Source: Leptospira perdikensis
GTDB taxonomy: Bacteria; Spirochaetota; Leptospiria; Leptospirales; Leptospiraceae
Length of the DNA stretch: 64,000 nucleotides
Direction: 5' to 3'
Assembly (NCBI RefSeq): GCF_004769575.1
Contig: NZ_RQGA01000003.1
Location: forward strand, 1-64,000
A program made the translations under genes and the position numbers. A model generated the notes under the pieces. The model did not search any database. It saw nothing but the letters and a program-made list of their open reading frames with translations, and was not told the origin of the DNA. Below, in pieces: positions 46,533 through 57,529 of the stretch (the stretch's first letter is position 1; each line of letters opens with the position of its first letter).

Positions 46533-46691
46533 TACCTCACTTTTTGGAAAACCGATCCCGCTCTCCGCTCCAATCTTTCCCATTCAATTTTAATATCAAA
46601 ATGAATTGTATACGGAAAGGATTTCCGCTTCGATCGGTGGCGCGGGGATTTGAGATGGTTGTGAAAAAAATCTTAGACTTTCAAAACCAGC

Positions 46692-47129
46692 TCATTCAGT
46701 GGGTTTTAAATCTACCTTCAGTTCAAACTGCATCAATTGACCCACCTCTTTCGGTAACGAGACAATTTTCTTTGTTACATGACTCACTGTAATATAAGTA
46801 AGCATCCCTGAACAGATTCGTTTGTCGTTGCAGTGAATCTGAAACGACCAAAAAATTTTAGACGACTGATAACTTGGATCTAATGAAATTTCCAACTCAT
46901 CATCAAACTTAGCACCATTTCGATAATCAATTAACGATTGTACGACATGAAAATCAAGTTGGTAACGATCGATAAATTCAGAATAAGAAATTCCTTTCGA
47001 TCGAAAGTATTCGGTAATAGCTACATCCAAATAATTCAAATAGTTGGCGTTAAAAACAATCCCTTGAGAATCTACTTCTGAATACCGAACTCGGAGTTTA
47101 TATTGGAAAGAACCTGCCTTTGATTTCAT
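46692..47129 (-). CDS. Acyl-CoA thioesterase (4HBT/YbgC-like hotdog)
   Basis: 145 residues. The hotdog start VRYSEVDSQGIVFNANYLNYLD includes the catalytic Asp of the 4-hydroxybenzoyl-CoA thioesterase/YbgC group. Later strands (RICSGMLTYITVSH) complete the fold. Hydrolyses acyl-CoA esters; substrate unknown. No signal peptide. Convergent with the efflux operon. Confidence 0.88.
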   Translation of the reverse strand: MKSKAGSFQYKLRVRYSEVDSQGIVFNANYLNYLDVAITEYFRSKGISYSEFIDRYQLDFHVVQSLIDYRNGAKFDDELEISLDPSYQSSKIFWSFQIHCNDKRICSGMLTYITVSHVTKKIVSLPKEVGQLMQFELKVDLKPTE

Positions 47130-47190
47130 GATCTACACTTTCCTCTGAATCCATAGAATTACAATGAACGAACCAAGTCCTCTTTAGTTC

Positions 47191-47643
47191 CTAAGATAAA
47201 TCTGATTTTCTTTTATGATATAACAATGCTTTCTTTAAACACGTAATGAGTTTGGATTTGGGAAGTTTTTTACTGGCTGATAAATATAATGCCCTTCTTC
47301 CATCACAATTCAATTCAGGAAATTCAATTGCAATCTCCTTTGCTATCGTGGTTTTACAGTTGAAATAAAGGGCAAATTCGGAATCATCCACTTTGCCTAT
47401 ACGAATAGTAGAACCTGATTTGGTTTTGGGAGTTAAAAAACTCGGCTCAGCCCATTTTAAACATTCTTCAATTTCACCAATACGTTCATCTGATTCCGAT
47501 AATTCATAAATCCAAGTTCGGATTTCCATAAATTTATCTAACATTACAGGAGTTAAGTTAAAATAATATGATGATATTTCTTCTGATGGAATGGGATATT
47601 TTTGTTTGGATTTATTTTTTTGTTTTGAAGAAGTCGATTTCAT
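47191..47643 (-). CDS. DUF1801 family protein
   Basis: 150 residues. A Lys/Ser-rich leader (1-20) precedes a DUF1801/YdhG-like domain (LRTWIYELS-like helix, CLKWAEPSFLTPKTKSGSTIRIG, YFNCKT, then LYLSASKKLPKS). Family members are small iron-chaperone-like alpha/beta proteins of unclear function. Separated by about 60 bases from the thioesterase gene on the same strand. Confidence 0.82.
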   Translation of the reverse strand: MKSTSSKQKNKSKQKYPIPSEEISSYYFNLTPVMLDKFMEIRTWIYELSESDERIGEIEECLKWAEPSFLTPKTKSGSTIRIGKVDDSEFALYFNCKTTIAKEIAIEFPELNCDGRRALYLSASKKLPKSKLITCLKKALLYHKRKSDLS

Positions 47644-47735
47644 TTTTCACTTATATCGTTTACAAAACAATTTAATACCACTAACATACATTCATAATGA
47701 ATGATGCGATTTAGATAATACGTAATTAAAAAATT

Positions 47736-48071
47736 CTAATATTGAAATACAGGGCCAATCTTTTCGTCCATACCTTTGAATCGAACCTTGTCTCCAATTT
47801 TTACGACGTTAAAGTCAGTAACACCTTCAATCACAGTAGTTAGTTTTACATTTTCTTCCGTTTGTACAATCGCCAAAACGTAAGGAGCACGTGCAGCCAT
47901 ATGGCCAAATCCAACATATACAACCGTAAACGAATGGATGATTCCATTTGGTTTTAGACTTACAGTCTCAATGGATTCACTTCCGCAGGAGGGGCAAAAG
48001 GAAGTTTGTTCTGCCACTTTAAAATCGCATTGTTTACAATGGATTCCCGGAATGGTTTCGATTACGTTCAT
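47736..48071 (-). CDS. DUF35 zinc-ribbon/OB-fold protein
   Basis: 111 residues. A zinc ribbon (Cys at about 12, 15, 26 and 29: CKQC and CPSC) is followed by an OB-fold (HSFTVVYVGFGHMAARAPYVLAIVQ, then GDKVRFKG). Such proteins bind acyl-CoA or assist thiolases and HMG-CoA synthases. Thiolase lies upstream on the same strand, separated by 240 bases, so a working relationship is plausible. Confidence 0.88.
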   Translation of the reverse strand: MNVIETIPGIHCKQCDFKVAEQTSFCPSCGSESIETVSLKPNGIIHSFTVVYVGFGHMAARAPYVLAIVQTEENVKLTTVIEGVTDFNVVKIGDKVRFKGMDEKIGPVFQY

Positions 48072-48254
48072 AGTACATTACTCAGTTTTTCCTGAAATAA
48101 ACGCAATACGTAAAAATCCCTAACTAGGATAAAATCGCTGTTTGTGGATGAAAAAAGGGAGCTACCCAACAAGACCAGGTTATGCGCTTTGCCATAAATC
48201 GCTACAGACAGTGGTATTGGTATCTTAGCTTACTAACAAAGGAGTGAATCAACG

Positions 48255-48296
48255 AAACACGTTTAAACCCCAATTTTACAGGATCTAAACGTGTTT
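48255..48296 (-). terminator. Hairpin downstream of the thiolase gene
   Basis: Perfect 11-base arms AAACACGTTTA (48255-48265) and TAAACGTGTTT (48286-48296) with a 20-base loop, starting 16 bases after the thiolase stop. There is no T tract on the minus strand, so it may stabilise the mRNA rather than terminate. The remaining 48072-48254 shows no gene. Confidence 0.4.
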
Positions 48297-48311
48297 GTTC
48301 AAATGGTAAGT

Positions 48312-49526
48312 TTACTTCAATCTTTCAATGATGGTCGCAATTCCCATTCCGCCACCGATACAAAGAGTGATTAGACCGTAACGAAGGTCTCTTCTTTCCA
48401 ACTCATCTAGAACGGTTCCAGTTAAGATGGCTCCCGTTGCTCCGAGCGGATGTCCAAGGGCAATCGATCCCCCATTTACGTTGATTTTGGATTCATCAAT
48501 TCCGAGTGTTTTCTTTACATATAACACAACAGAGGCGAATGCTTCGTTGATTTCCCAAAGGTCAATGTCTTTTACAGTAAGTCCTGCTTGTTTCAATGCT
48601 TTTTGAGAAGCAGAAACAGGGCCTGTTAACATGATCGTTGGATCTTCACCAGTTGCCACTGTTGCAAGAATTCTAGCACGTGGTTTCAAACCGTATTTTT
48701 TCAAACCATCATCATTGGTAACTAAAATCGCAGCCGCACCATCCACGATTCCGGAAGAGTTTCCAAGTGTATGGATGTGGTTGATTTTTGTTACTTCTGG
48801 ATAAGAACGTAATGCGATGGCATCTAATTCTTTTTCACCGATTGTTTTGAATACAGGACCAAGACCAGAAAGGAATGCATAATCAGATTCCAAACGTGGG
48901 TTTTCTTCTTCAGTCACAACAGTACCATCATCCAAAGTAATTGGGATCACAGATTTTTTAAAATATCCATTTTGAATGGCTGCATGTGCTTTTTGTTGTG
49001 AAGATTCGGCAAAACGATCTGCTTCTTCACGAGAAATATCATACTTAGTTGCGATTAGGTCTGCAGAAATCCCTTGTGGAACGAGATTGTAATGTGCGGC
49101 AATTTTATCGTTACCAACGTTAAAATCACGACCGACCATATCATCACCCATTTTCACACGGCTCATGGATTCAACTCCACCACCAACCCCAAGTTCCATA
49201 GCTCCCGATCCAACATGGTTTGCTACGTTGTTGAGTGCTTGTAATCCTGATCCACAAAATCGGTTCACAGTATAACCTGGAACATCTTTTGGCCAATGAG
49301 CTGCCATAACCGCATAACGCGCAATACATGCAGCTTGGTCAGCAACTTGGGATACACAACCCATAACAACTTCTTCTACCGTTTTGGGATCAATTCCGGT
49401 ACGTGATTGGATGGCTTTTAATGTGGCAGCAGCTAATTCTTGTGGGTGGACGGATGCAAGTGTCCCGCGTTTTTTGCCCTTTCCTCTCGGAGTTCGGACA
49501 GCATCAATAATATAGGAATTCCCCAT
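48312..49526 (-). CDS. Acetyl-CoA acetyltransferase (thiolase)
   Basis: 404 residues. N-terminus [16 protein letters not shown]; active-site Cys in [12 protein letters not shown] near residue 92; second-domain [15 protein letters not shown] with catalytic His; and the C-terminal CIGGGMGIA with the second Cys. It condenses or cleaves acyl-CoA (beta-oxidation or acetoacetyl-CoA). GAGAGG lies eight bases before ATG 49526. The exact chain-length preference is not visible. Confidence 0.95.
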   Translation of the reverse strand: MGNSYIIDAVRTPRGKGKKRGTLASVHPQELAAATLKAIQSRTGIDPKTVEEVVMGCVSQVADQAACIARYAVMAAHWPKDVPGYTVNRFCGSGLQALNNVANHVGSGAMELGVGGGVESMSRVKMGDDMVGRDFNVGNDKIAAHYNLVPQGISADLIATKYDISREEADRFAESSQQKAHAAIQNGYFKKSVIPITLDDGTVVTEEENPRLESDYAFLSGLGPVFKTIGEKELDAIALRSYPEVTKINHIHTLGNSSGIVDGAAAILVTNDDGLKKYGLKPRARILATVATGEDPTIMLTGPVSASQKALKQAGLTVKDIDLWEINEAFASVVLYVKKTLGIDESKINVNGGSIALGHPLGATGAILTGTVLDELERRDLRYGLITLCIGGGMGIATIIERLK

Positions 49527-49598
49527 GGGTTTACCTCTCTCTGGGTGTTTCTAGGAAAAACGTACAGAGTTCGCCTCACAAGAAAAGTAAAAAAATCA

Positions 49599-50609
49599 TC
49601 ATTTCGTCATAGTTTTCATGAATTTGTGACGGTAGTAGACCATTTTTGCTCGGATTTGGCACCCATATCCCGAAATCATAGAATCCCATTGGTCCGCTTT
49701 GCTTTCATTTCGTTCATCGGCAATCCGGATGTATCGAAAATTGGGCTCGATGGCTTCAGAAAATTCCCTTTTGTTCCAGTCCACGTATCGCCATGCGCTA
49801 AAACTATGGTTCACTCCGACCTTTTCATCGATGGTTCCGATGAGTTGGAACTTGGATTCGCAAGGAGTTCGAAAGAAAATATAACGATTGAAGAAGTACA
49901 AAATGGTGCGGTGAGGATTTGCATCCAAAACCGATCGGAAATGGTCTCGCATCTCCTCTACAGTATAAAACAAATCAGGCCCAGAATTGGTACTACGAAA
50001 AATCACCGGTGAAAATTCATTCGGGGTATAGATCCTTGTGAGTACTCGAATGTATTCTGGGTCGTCCAATCGGTAAGGAATTTCATTAAAAGCAAAGGGG
50101 AAAGGATCCCTTTCCGTCATATGAATTTCTATGTAACGAGTGTGATCGTATTCCGGATCATTAATATCGGTTGCTACAATTTTTTTAATGTACCGAGATA
50201 GGAATTGGTCTTCGTACAAATCTCGAACCGTGACCGCACCTTCTTCATAAAGAATGGCACTTCCAAAATCTATAAAACTTGCACCATCTAACCACCGTCC
50301 GATGGAACCATATTCATGGTGTAGAATCCGATTTCGAAAGATGGAACGAAGGATCAAGTTGTGATCATACAATCGTTTTCGACCCGATCGTTGTTCAACA
50401 ACTGTATTTTTTGTTTTTTTTACTTTATAATAATGAATATGATTGGCGAGACCAAATCGTAGTTTCTCAAACGCATGATTTTCTAAAACACGTTTTTCAT
50501 CTTCTTCATTTTCAATGATGGTTGTCTCAGCAGAAAGTGCAGAATGATATCCAAATAGAATGATAGAAATCAAAATACAGAGAAGAATTTTAGAAGAATT
50601 TCTTGCCAT
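49599..50609 (-). CDS. Secreted protein with methyltransferase-like motif
   Basis: 336 residues from ATG 50609, which gives a good signal peptide (ILLCILISIILFGYHSALSA; a frame extends to 50729). After a basic stretch, residues about 105-150 contain FIDFGSAILYEEGAVTV and then IVATDIND, resembling the first two motifs of class I SAM methyltransferases. No other family features are clear. An extracytoplasmic SAM-dependent enzyme would be unusual, so this may be a fold relic. Function unknown. Confidence 0.7.
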   Translation of the reverse strand: MARNSSKILLCILISIILFGYHSALSAETTIIENEEDEKRVLENHAFEKLRFGLANHIHYYKVKKTKNTVVEQRSGRKRLYDHNLILRSIFRNRILHHEYGSIGRWLDGASFIDFGSAILYEEGAVTVRDLYEDQFLSRYIKKIVATDINDPEYDHTRYIEIHMTERDPFPFAFNEIPYRLDDPEYIRVLTRIYTPNEFSPVIFRSTNSGPDLFYTVEEMRDHFRSVLDANPHRTILYFFNRYIFFRTPCESKFQLIGTIDEKVGVNHSFSAWRYVDWNKREFSEAIEPNFRYIRIADERNESKADQWDSMISGYGCQIRAKMVYYRHKFMKTMTK

Positions 50610-50699
50610 GAATTTGTTTGTAAATTCTAGATCGGAAAAATTGTTTGTAGGGTTTAGAAACAAAAAAAATCCATTCACGAGTTTAATCAAAACGTTTGC

Positions 50700-50747
50700 G
50701 TTTATAAAAAGAAACCCGGTAGTTTCCAATCAGAAAAATCTACCGGG
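50700..50747 (-). terminator. Terminator of the nuoG-nuoI pair
   Basis: CCCGGTAG (50715-50722) pairs perfectly with CTACCGGG (50740-50747). On the minus strand the stem is followed by TTTCTTTTTAT. It lies 24 bases after the NuoI stop. Confidence 0.75.
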
Positions 50748-50770
50748 GAGACAAAACAAACAGAATGAAT

Positions 50771-51284
<514 letters not shown>

Positions 51285-51298
<14 letters not shown>

Positions 51299-52733
51299 CG
51301 GATGCCTCCACTCTTTCAGTCAGTTTTTGGAAAATTGAATCCACAACACCTGCCGAAGATAATAGTCCTTTGATTGCATTCATAGATTGTTCAAAGTTTT
51401 GTTTCAGACCCGTTTTATTGGTAAAACTACCTGCAGATTCTGCAAATATTTGAATTGGTGCCGCCAAACTTGCGTTCTTTGCTGCATCAGTCAAATTGGT
51501 ATCAAAAGAAATTACCTTAGATGGATCAATTCCTTCAGGGATAGATTCCTTCAAAACAATCACCAAATCAATAGATCCAGACTTGATAGCACTGAGGATT
51601 CCAGAAACTCCAGAAGTAGTCGTGATTCCTAAATCTACGGCACCTCTTGTGTTCGGGTGCGTATCTTTAGTAAGTAAAAAATCCACTTGTTCCGTTTCTT
51701 TGTTTTGTGCCTCAGTGACTCTCGATTCCCATTGAATGGACTTTCCACCAAGTTCCTGCGAAATCTGTGCGAGACCTTTTTTCAATGATTCTAATGTTTC
51801 ATTGGATTCATGAGCTCCACCTAACACAGCAATCGCTTTTGCCGATTTGATTCGATCTACAATTTTTGAAATGACTTCTTTCGATGTGGAAGGTTTTCCC
51901 CCTTCCAAATAACTATGTAGGCGATTTTGATTCATCCAATCCAAATCAAATCGGCCTTTGTCACAAAGAAAAAACATACCTTCATCATAGTTCTCGCGAA
52001 CCATATAACGATACATTTTATTATCTCTTACGTTCGTTGTAACGTTACAACCTGTAGAACAACCATGACATACTGATTTTTGTGATTTATACCACCAAAC
52101 ACGTGATTTAAATAATGTTTTGTTATTCAGTAGTGCACCGACAGGACAAATATCTGCCAAAGCACCTTGGTAGTTGTGATCAATTGGTTCTGATTTAGCA
52201 AGGCCAATGATGGAATGATTTCCACGTTCAAAAAGACCAAGGTTAGACTGGCCGACCTTCTCTTCTTCAAAACGAACACAGCGATAACAAACAATACAAC
52301 GATTATGATTGATGATGAGATTCGTTCCAATCTCTTCTTGTGGAATATTACGTTTATCAAATTCAAATCTGGAATGTCCAGAACCGGAACCAAATGCGTT
52401 GTCTTGCAAACGGCATTCACCAGCTTTATCACAAACAGGACAATCTAACGGGTGATTTGCGAGGAGAAATTCCATGGTACCAGCACGAGCTTCTTTCACT
52501 CGGTCTGATTTTGTTATGATCCCCATTCCTTCCTTTACAGGAGTGTTACAAGCTGCTTGTAAACGAGGAACGCCCTCAATTTCAATGAGACACATGCGGC
52601 ACATACCGACAATGCTTAACGCTGGGTGGTAACAAAAGTAAGGGATTTCGACTCCAACTTCTTTTGTGGCGTCGATGAGGTTTTTCTTTTCGTCGACTTC
52701 GAATTCGACTCCGTCTATCTTTATCTTAACCAA
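51285..52733 (-). CDS. nuoG: Short NADH-quinone oxidoreductase subunit G (NuoG-like)
   Basis: 482 residues, shorter than most NuoG (about 700-900). The N-terminus has the 2Fe-2S site ([15 protein letters not shown]), then the His/Cys cluster ([14 protein letters not shown]), the 4Fe-4S motif CIVCYRC, and a further Cys set CHGCSTGC...LCDKGRF. The molybdopterin-like C-terminal region is largely reduced. It carries electrons through the peripheral arm of complex I. Starts at ATG 52733, coupled to nuoI. Confidence 0.9.
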
Positions 52734-52786
52734 AGAACAGGCCCCCTACGTTTGATTAGACCCTATCATTGGTTTTTGTCAAACCT

Positions 52787-53527
52787 TCATTTTGAAATTA
52801 TATTTACCTCGGAAAGATAGCTGTAGGGTTGTAAATTCACTACATTGTCATTGAAGAATTCCGAATCCAAAAAGAAGGAACTTGCTCGAATATTGGTATG
52901 TTTTAGAATTTTTGCAGTGAGATCATCCAAGATCTGTAAGGCTCGAACTTCGTAAAAGAAGGTCTTATCGAGATTGATTCTCAAATTGGTGAAAGTTCCA
53001 CGACCTGCGAGAGACAACATAAACCGATCATAAATCTCTTCTAAAGATTTTTTGCCCGGGCAACCCTTAATCTCCAATAACATCTGAGAAATGGATAATT
53101 CGGAGACGTTGATCACTAATGGAAATTCCTTTTTATCAATGATGTTTTCCGGTTTTAACTGCAGTACTTGTGCAATTTTTTCCAAGAGAGCTTGGTTAGC
53201 GATGGGTTTCAGGAGATAAGCCGTAACATGACTAAAGGCAGCACGTCGTACTTGGTCTTTTTCACCAACTGCAGTTAACATGATGACCGGAGTCATCTTT
53301 AACATTTCCTTTCCCTTTTCTAAAAAACTAATCCCATCCAAATAAGGCATATTCACATCACTAATTACTAAATCATAACTGTTGTTTCTGATTTTAGTAA
53401 GCCCGGACATTCCGTCCACAACGTGGGTAACATCAAAGTTATACCTTTCTAACGTATGTAATAACAGTTTTGCCGTACTTTCATCATCTTCGAGAAGTAA
53501 AATTTTATAAACTTTAGGTCGATTCAT
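52787..53527 (-). CDS. Response regulator receiver protein with a C-terminal extra domain
   Basis: 246 residues. The REC domain (about 5-125) has EDDES, phosphoacceptor Asp in DLVISDVNMP, Thr in LTAVG and Lys in LLKPIA. The remainder (about 130-246) is a conserved alpha/beta region without a recognised DNA-binding fold. No sensor kinase is adjacent. It lies between nuoG and aroC on the same strand. Confidence 0.88.
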   Translation of the reverse strand: MNRPKVYKILLLEDDESTAKLLLHTLERYNFDVTHVVDGMSGLTKIRNNSYDLVISDVNMPYLDGISFLEKGKEMLKMTPVIMLTAVGEKDQVRRAAFSHVTAYLLKPIANQALLEKIAQVLQLKPENIIDKKEFPLVINVSELSISQMLLEIKGCPGKKSLEEIYDRFMLSLAGRGTFTNLRINLDKTFFYEVRALQILDDLTAKILKHTNIRASSFFLDSEFFNDNVVNLQPYSYLSEVNIISK

Positions 53528-53543
53528 GTGTTTTAGAATTCCT

Positions 53544-54680
53544 TCATTGTTCTGGTATAGAATCTAAATTCGCATATTTCATAAACCATTTTGGTTGTAA
53601 TGCCCTTTGGTATAAATAAGCATCTACAAGCACAAGATTGACCACAGCTTCTACAATCGGAACGGCTCTTGGCAACACACAAGGATCATGACGACCCTTA
53701 GCTTTTAGAATGGTTTCTTCGTTTTTATCGTTAATGGTTCTTTGTTCTTTTTTAATCGTTGAAGTTGGCTTAAACGCAGCACGAATAACCAGATCCATTC
53801 CGTTTGAAATTCCACCTTGGATTCCACCAGAATTGTTAGTTCTCGTTTTTACTTTTCCTGTTCCTTCTTCAATATAAAACTCATCATTGTGTTTACTGCC
53901 TGTTTGGCGAGTACCGGAAAATCCAGAACCCACTTCAAATCCTTTACATGCAGAAATAGACAAAATTGCCTTTGCGAGATCGGCATCTAATTTATCATAA
54001 ACGGGATCACCAAGACCTGGAGGAAGATTTCGCACGGCAACTTTAACCACTCCACCAACCGAATCTCCTTCATCTCGAAGTTTACGAATGAGAGTTTCCA
54101 TTTCATCATTAGCCGATTGATTTGGACATCTTGTTGGAAACTTGTCAACAATATCCCTTGAGATAGGATATTCTAATTCACTAATATTTGAATCAATTGG
54201 GCCGATAGTATCCACCCAACCAACAGTGGAGATACCTAACTCACGTTCTAAGATCACACGAGCAAGACCTGCAGCGGCAACGCGGCCGATGGTTTCTCGA
54301 ACCGAAGATCTGCCACCACCCACATGGGCACGATGACCATATTTTTCTGAATAAGTATAATCTGCATGTGAAGGACGAAAGACATGAGCCATTTCATCAT
54401 AGTCACTTCCAATCGTGTTTTGGTTGTTCACTTTCATGAGGATGGGACTACCGGTAGTTTTTCCTTCAAACACTCCCGATTCAACAACCATTCGGTCTTT
54501 TTCATCACGAGGAGTGGTAAGATCGTTTTGCCCAGGTCTACGGCGCGTTAGATCTTTTTGAATTTCTTCTTCTGGAAATGGAAGCCCCGCAGGAACTCCA
54601 TCCACAACAACACCAACGGAAGTTCCGTGGGACTCACCATACGTCGATACTCTAAAAATTTTTCCCCAACTGGAAGGCAT
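53544..54680 (-). CDS. aroC: Chorismate synthase AroC
   Basis: 378 residues from ATG 54680, which begins [17 protein letters not shown], the normal AroC start (an open frame continues to 54857, without family homology). Other signatures: [18 protein letters not shown] (FMN/EPSP site), [44 protein letters not shown] and [14 protein letters not shown]. Makes chorismate from EPSP, the end of the shikimate pathway. An aroD gene lies nearby on the other strand. Confidence 0.97.
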   Translation of the reverse strand: MPSSWGKIFRVSTYGESHGTSVGVVVDGVPAGLPFPEEEIQKDLTRRRPGQNDLTTPRDEKDRMVVESGVFEGKTTGSPILMKVNNQNTIGSDYDEMAHVFRPSHADYTYSEKYGHRAHVGGGRSSVRETIGRVAAAGLARVILERELGISTVGWVDTIGPIDSNISELEYPISRDIVDKFPTRCPNQSANDEMETLIRKLRDEGDSVGGVVKVAVRNLPPGLGDPVYDKLDADLAKAILSISACKGFEVGSGFSGTRQTGSKHNDEFYIEEGTGKVKTRTNNSGGIQGGISNGMDLVIRAAFKPTSTIKKEQRTINDKNEETILKAKGRHDPCVLPRAVPIVEAVVNLVLVDAYLYQRALQPKWFMKYANLDSIPEQ

Positions 54681-54739
54681 ATACGGACAATGAAAATGGA
54701 GATTGCATTCTCTCCAATAAAGTTTTTCATGAACTTGGA

Positions 54740-55237
54740 ATGCACATTCTTTTTGAAGGTCCGAAATACAAGGCTCTCGCCATCGCTTTTGGATCTCATC
54801 TTCTGGTTCTATTTGCTCTATTTGGCTATAACCTCCAAAGGGACATAGATTCTCCATTTTTAAATCTAAAAGAGGGTGGAGCCGTTTCTACGATTCGTTT
54901 GCAATTTTCTTCAGGAATTGGAAAACCTTCGGACTCTTCTCAAACAAATCCCACACCAGAGGATGGGGCCAAAACCGTGGAAAAAGAAATCGCCGAATTC
55001 CAAAATTGCCTAAGTTATCCTCCTCTCGCCTTGGAACAAAAATTAGAGGATGTTTGTGTTTATAAATTGCTCGTAAAAGAAGATGGTACTCTAGAAAAAA
55101 TTGCAGTGGTCACCGCATGTAGGTATGCGGTCTTTGATTTACAAGTGCGTCGGCAACTCGCCGATTGGCAGTTCCAATATTCCAAAGGTAAAGAATTTGT
55201 TCTACCCATTAGGTTCCGTTTAGATGTCCGAGATTAA
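54740..55237 (+). CDS. TonB-like energy transducer
   Basis: 165 residues. One membrane span (about 13-30), a periplasmic linker and a TonB C-terminal-like domain ([28 protein letters not shown], then [15 protein letters not shown] and LPIRFRL). The Pro-rich linker typical of E. coli TonB is short. No ExbB/ExbD genes are adjacent. It opens a tight plus-strand operon; its stop overlaps the next start by 14 bases. Confidence 0.75.
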   Translation: MHILFEGPKYKALAIAFGSHLLVLFALFGYNLQRDIDSPFLNLKEGGAVSTIRLQFSSGIGKPSDSSQTNPTPEDGAKTVEKEIAEFQNCLSYPPLALEQKLEDVCVYKLLVKEDGTLEKIAVVTACRYAVFDLQVRRQLADWQFQYSKGKEFVLPIRFRLDVRD

Positions 55238-55763
55238 TCCCTCCATAGAAGAAAGTGCTTGGTACATTGTTTATACCAAACCCAGGGCCGAAAAAAAACT
55301 CAGTTTACTTCTAAAAAAATACCATTTGGAAAACTACCTTCCCATCCGCAAAGAACGCAAAAAATGGACAGACAGGTTTAAATGGATTCATACTCCCATC
55401 CTGCCCTCTTATATTTTTGTAAAAATTGTTTTTTGGCGGGATAAAAATAAAGTCCTCCAATTACCGGGCTCCCACCATTTTGTATTTCATAAGGGCCAAC
55501 CCGCGACTGTGACCCAAGATGATTTGGATATTTTAGAATTTGGTCTTCAAAAATATGCAGAATCATTGATCATCAGTCCAGAATCCGTATTGGAAAAAGG
55601 GAAAAAAGTTCGCATCATTGGCGGTGCCTATGTAGGCAAAACTATGGAAATTATAAAAGTTAAAAATAAAACAAAAGTGATACTTCGTATTCCGGAGATT
55701 AACACCGCTTTTGTATACGAAGTTGAAGTGGATGATTTGGCCTGGGAGGAATTACTCACATGA
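55224..55763 (+). CDS. NusG/RfaH-family transcription antiterminator
   Basis: 179 residues. The NGN domain (WYIVYTKPRAEKKLSLLL, PSYIFVKIVFWRDK, VLQLPGSHHFV) is followed by a KOW-like C-terminal domain (VRIIGGAYVGKTMEIIKVK). Specialised NusG paralogues (RfaH/UpxY type) help RNA polymerase through long envelope operons. Its location before kdsD suggests a role in surface-polysaccharide transcription (inference). Confidence 0.9.
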   Translation: MSEINPSIEESAWYIVYTKPRAEKKLSLLLKKYHLENYLPIRKERKKWTDRFKWIHTPILPSYIFVKIVFWRDKNKVLQLPGSHHFVFHKGQPATVTQDDLDILEFGLQKYAESLIISPESVLEKGKKVRIIGGAYVGKTMEIIKVKNKTKVILRIPEINTAFVYEVEVDDLAWEELLT

Positions 55764-56734
55764 AAGAAAAAGATACTATATCCATCGTAAAACAAGCACT
55801 AGATGATGAAATTTCATCTCTTGTCCATTTTCGTGATCAATTAGATCCATCCGTAAAGGACTGCATTGATTTGATTTTAAAATCTTCTGGGAAAGTGATT
55901 GTTACAGGTGTTGGTAAATCAGGTGATATTGCTAAAAAAATTTCGCATACACTTTCTTCTACAGGAACCTCTGCTTATTTTTTACACCCGACAGATGCCT
56001 CCCATGGAGATTCCGGAATCGTTGGACCGGATGATGTTGTACTTGCTATCGGTAAAAGTGGAGAATCCGAAGAATTAAATTACATTCTACCAACTCTTCG
56101 CAAGATTGGAGCAAAAATTGTAGGAATCACAGCAAACAACAAATCAAAGTTAGCAGCTCTATCGGACGTGGTTATCATTACTCCTGTATTAAAAGAAGCT
56201 TGTCCTTTAGATTTGGCCCCTACATCGAGTACTACTATAGCATTGGTACTTGGAGATGCCATTGCTGTGGCTCTTATGGAATTAAAAAACTTTCAGGCCA
56301 ATGATTTTGCTTTATACCATCCTGCAGGTCGATTGGGAAAAAGGCTTTCATTGTATCTATCGGATGTTATGCGAAAAGGCGAAAGGAATGCTTCGATTTC
56401 TGTAGATGCCAATCTTGAAACCATCTTAAAGGAAATCACGGAAAAAGGAATTGGTGCCACAGGTGTAGTAGATTCAGAATCCAAACTCATTGGTCTCATC
56501 ACTGACTACGATATTCGCAAGTATCTCACTAAAAACACACTTCTTCCGACTGTAACAGCGAAAGACATGATGAATGCAAAACCAAGTAGTTTCCGACCCG
56601 AGGAAAAAGCATACGATGTTTTAATCAAAATGGAAGGGCGGGAACGTCCGATTTCTGTGGCTCCCGTTGTGGATGAAACAGGTCGATTTGTGGGAATGAT
56701 TTCCCTTCACGATTTATTACAAAAAGGACTATAA
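55760..56734 (+). CDS. kdsD: Arabinose-5-phosphate isomerase (KdsD/GutQ family)
   Basis: 324 residues. A SIS domain (about 30-200) with VTGVGKSGDIAKKISHTLSS and SSTTIALVLGDAIAVALM is followed by two CBS domains (about 205-265 and 270-324). Converts ribulose-5-phosphate to arabinose-5-phosphate for Kdo/LPS biosynthesis. ATG 55760 overlaps the NusG-like stop (ATGA). Confidence 0.93.
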   Translation: MKEKDTISIVKQALDDEISSLVHFRDQLDPSVKDCIDLILKSSGKVIVTGVGKSGDIAKKISHTLSSTGTSAYFLHPTDASHGDSGIVGPDDVVLAIGKSGESEELNYILPTLRKIGAKIVGITANNKSKLAALSDVVIITPVLKEACPLDLAPTSSTTIALVLGDAIAVALMELKNFQANDFALYHPAGRLGKRLSLYLSDVMRKGERNASISVDANLETILKEITEKGIGATGVVDSESKLIGLITDYDIRKYLTKNTLLPTVTAKDMMNAKPSSFRPEEKAYDVLIKMEGRERPISVAPVVDETGRFVGMISLHDLLQKGL

Positions 56735-56740
56735 GATATT

Positions 56741-57457
56741 ATGCCAGAATCCTACAAAATCATAGCTTCTGTTGGTGAAGATGAACTTCGCCATTTACAA
56801 AAAAAAGATGTAAAGGAAGTCGATGTGATCGAAGTCCGATTGGATCTTTTTTCTAGAAACTATATTCAAAAAGAGATGAAGAAAAAATTGAAAGCACTTG
56901 GTCTTCCTGTGCTTTTTACCTACAGAAGAGCAGAAGACAGCAGTGTCCGTTCTTATGTAAAACTTTTCCATGAAGATGTAGAAGGAATCCTCAAAGATTT
57001 TAATGATAATGCCAATTACCTGGATATTGAATTGAATCGTGAAGATACTATCTTTCGTAATTACGAAACCCTCAACTATCGGATTATCTATTCCTACCAT
57101 TCTTTCAAAAAATCTATTCTTGCGAATGAAATGACGAATTACATTAATAAAGCGAAACCAGTGAAGAAAAAAAATCCAATCTTCAAGTTTGCTATCACAC
57201 CAGAAGACATAGAAGAAACAGCAGATTTTTTAAATGATATTAAACTTTTATCCAAAACCAATACGATGATCGGAATTTGTATGGGTGAACTCGGAATTCT
57301 TTCGCGAGTATTTGGTGATAAATTTCATTCTTCCTTCACCTATATGACTTTAGGTGAACCGAAAGCTCCTGGACAAATCTCTGTTGATACTTTTAAAAAA
57401 TTAAGAGCTGACTTGTTCAAAAGTCCTGGTTCCGGAAAAGATTCTAAAGAAGATTAG
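56741..57457 (+). CDS. aroD: Type I 3-dehydroquinate dehydratase (AroD)
   Basis: 238 residues. VIEVRLDLF carries the Glu/Arg of the family; catalytic His is in IYSYHSF and the Schiff-base Lys in IFKFAITP. The end motif GEPKAPGQISV closes the barrel. Third step of the shikimate pathway. It begins six bases after kdsD; aroC is on the other side of the divergent region. Confidence 0.94.
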   Translation: MPESYKIIASVGEDELRHLQKKDVKEVDVIEVRLDLFSRNYIQKEMKKKLKALGLPVLFTYRRAEDSSVRSYVKLFHEDVEGILKDFNDNANYLDIELNREDTIFRNYETLNYRIIYSYHSFKKSILANEMTNYINKAKPVKKKNPIFKFAITPEDIEETADFLNDIKLLSKTNTMIGICMGELGILSRVFGDKFHSSFTYMTLGEPKAPGQISVDTFKKLRADLFKSPGSGKDSKED

Positions 57458-57467
57458 ATTGTTTTAC

Positions 57468-57489
57468 CCTCGGAAGTTATTTTCCGAGG
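57468..57489. terminator. Terminator between aroD and the TPR gene (convergent)
   Basis: CCTCGGAA (57468-57475) pairs with TTCCGAGG (57482-57489) across a six-base loop, 10 bases after the aroD stop and between convergent genes. It is followed on the plus strand by TTGTGTTT, so it probably serves both. Confidence 0.7.
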
Positions 57490-57529
57490 TTGTGTTTACT
57501 GGAAATTTTTAACCAATATCTGGTATCGA

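Noticed and set aside
49440..50012. 190-codon plus-strand frame spanning two minus genes
   Set aside because: It crosses the thiolase start and the secreted-protein end, with no ribosome site or homology.
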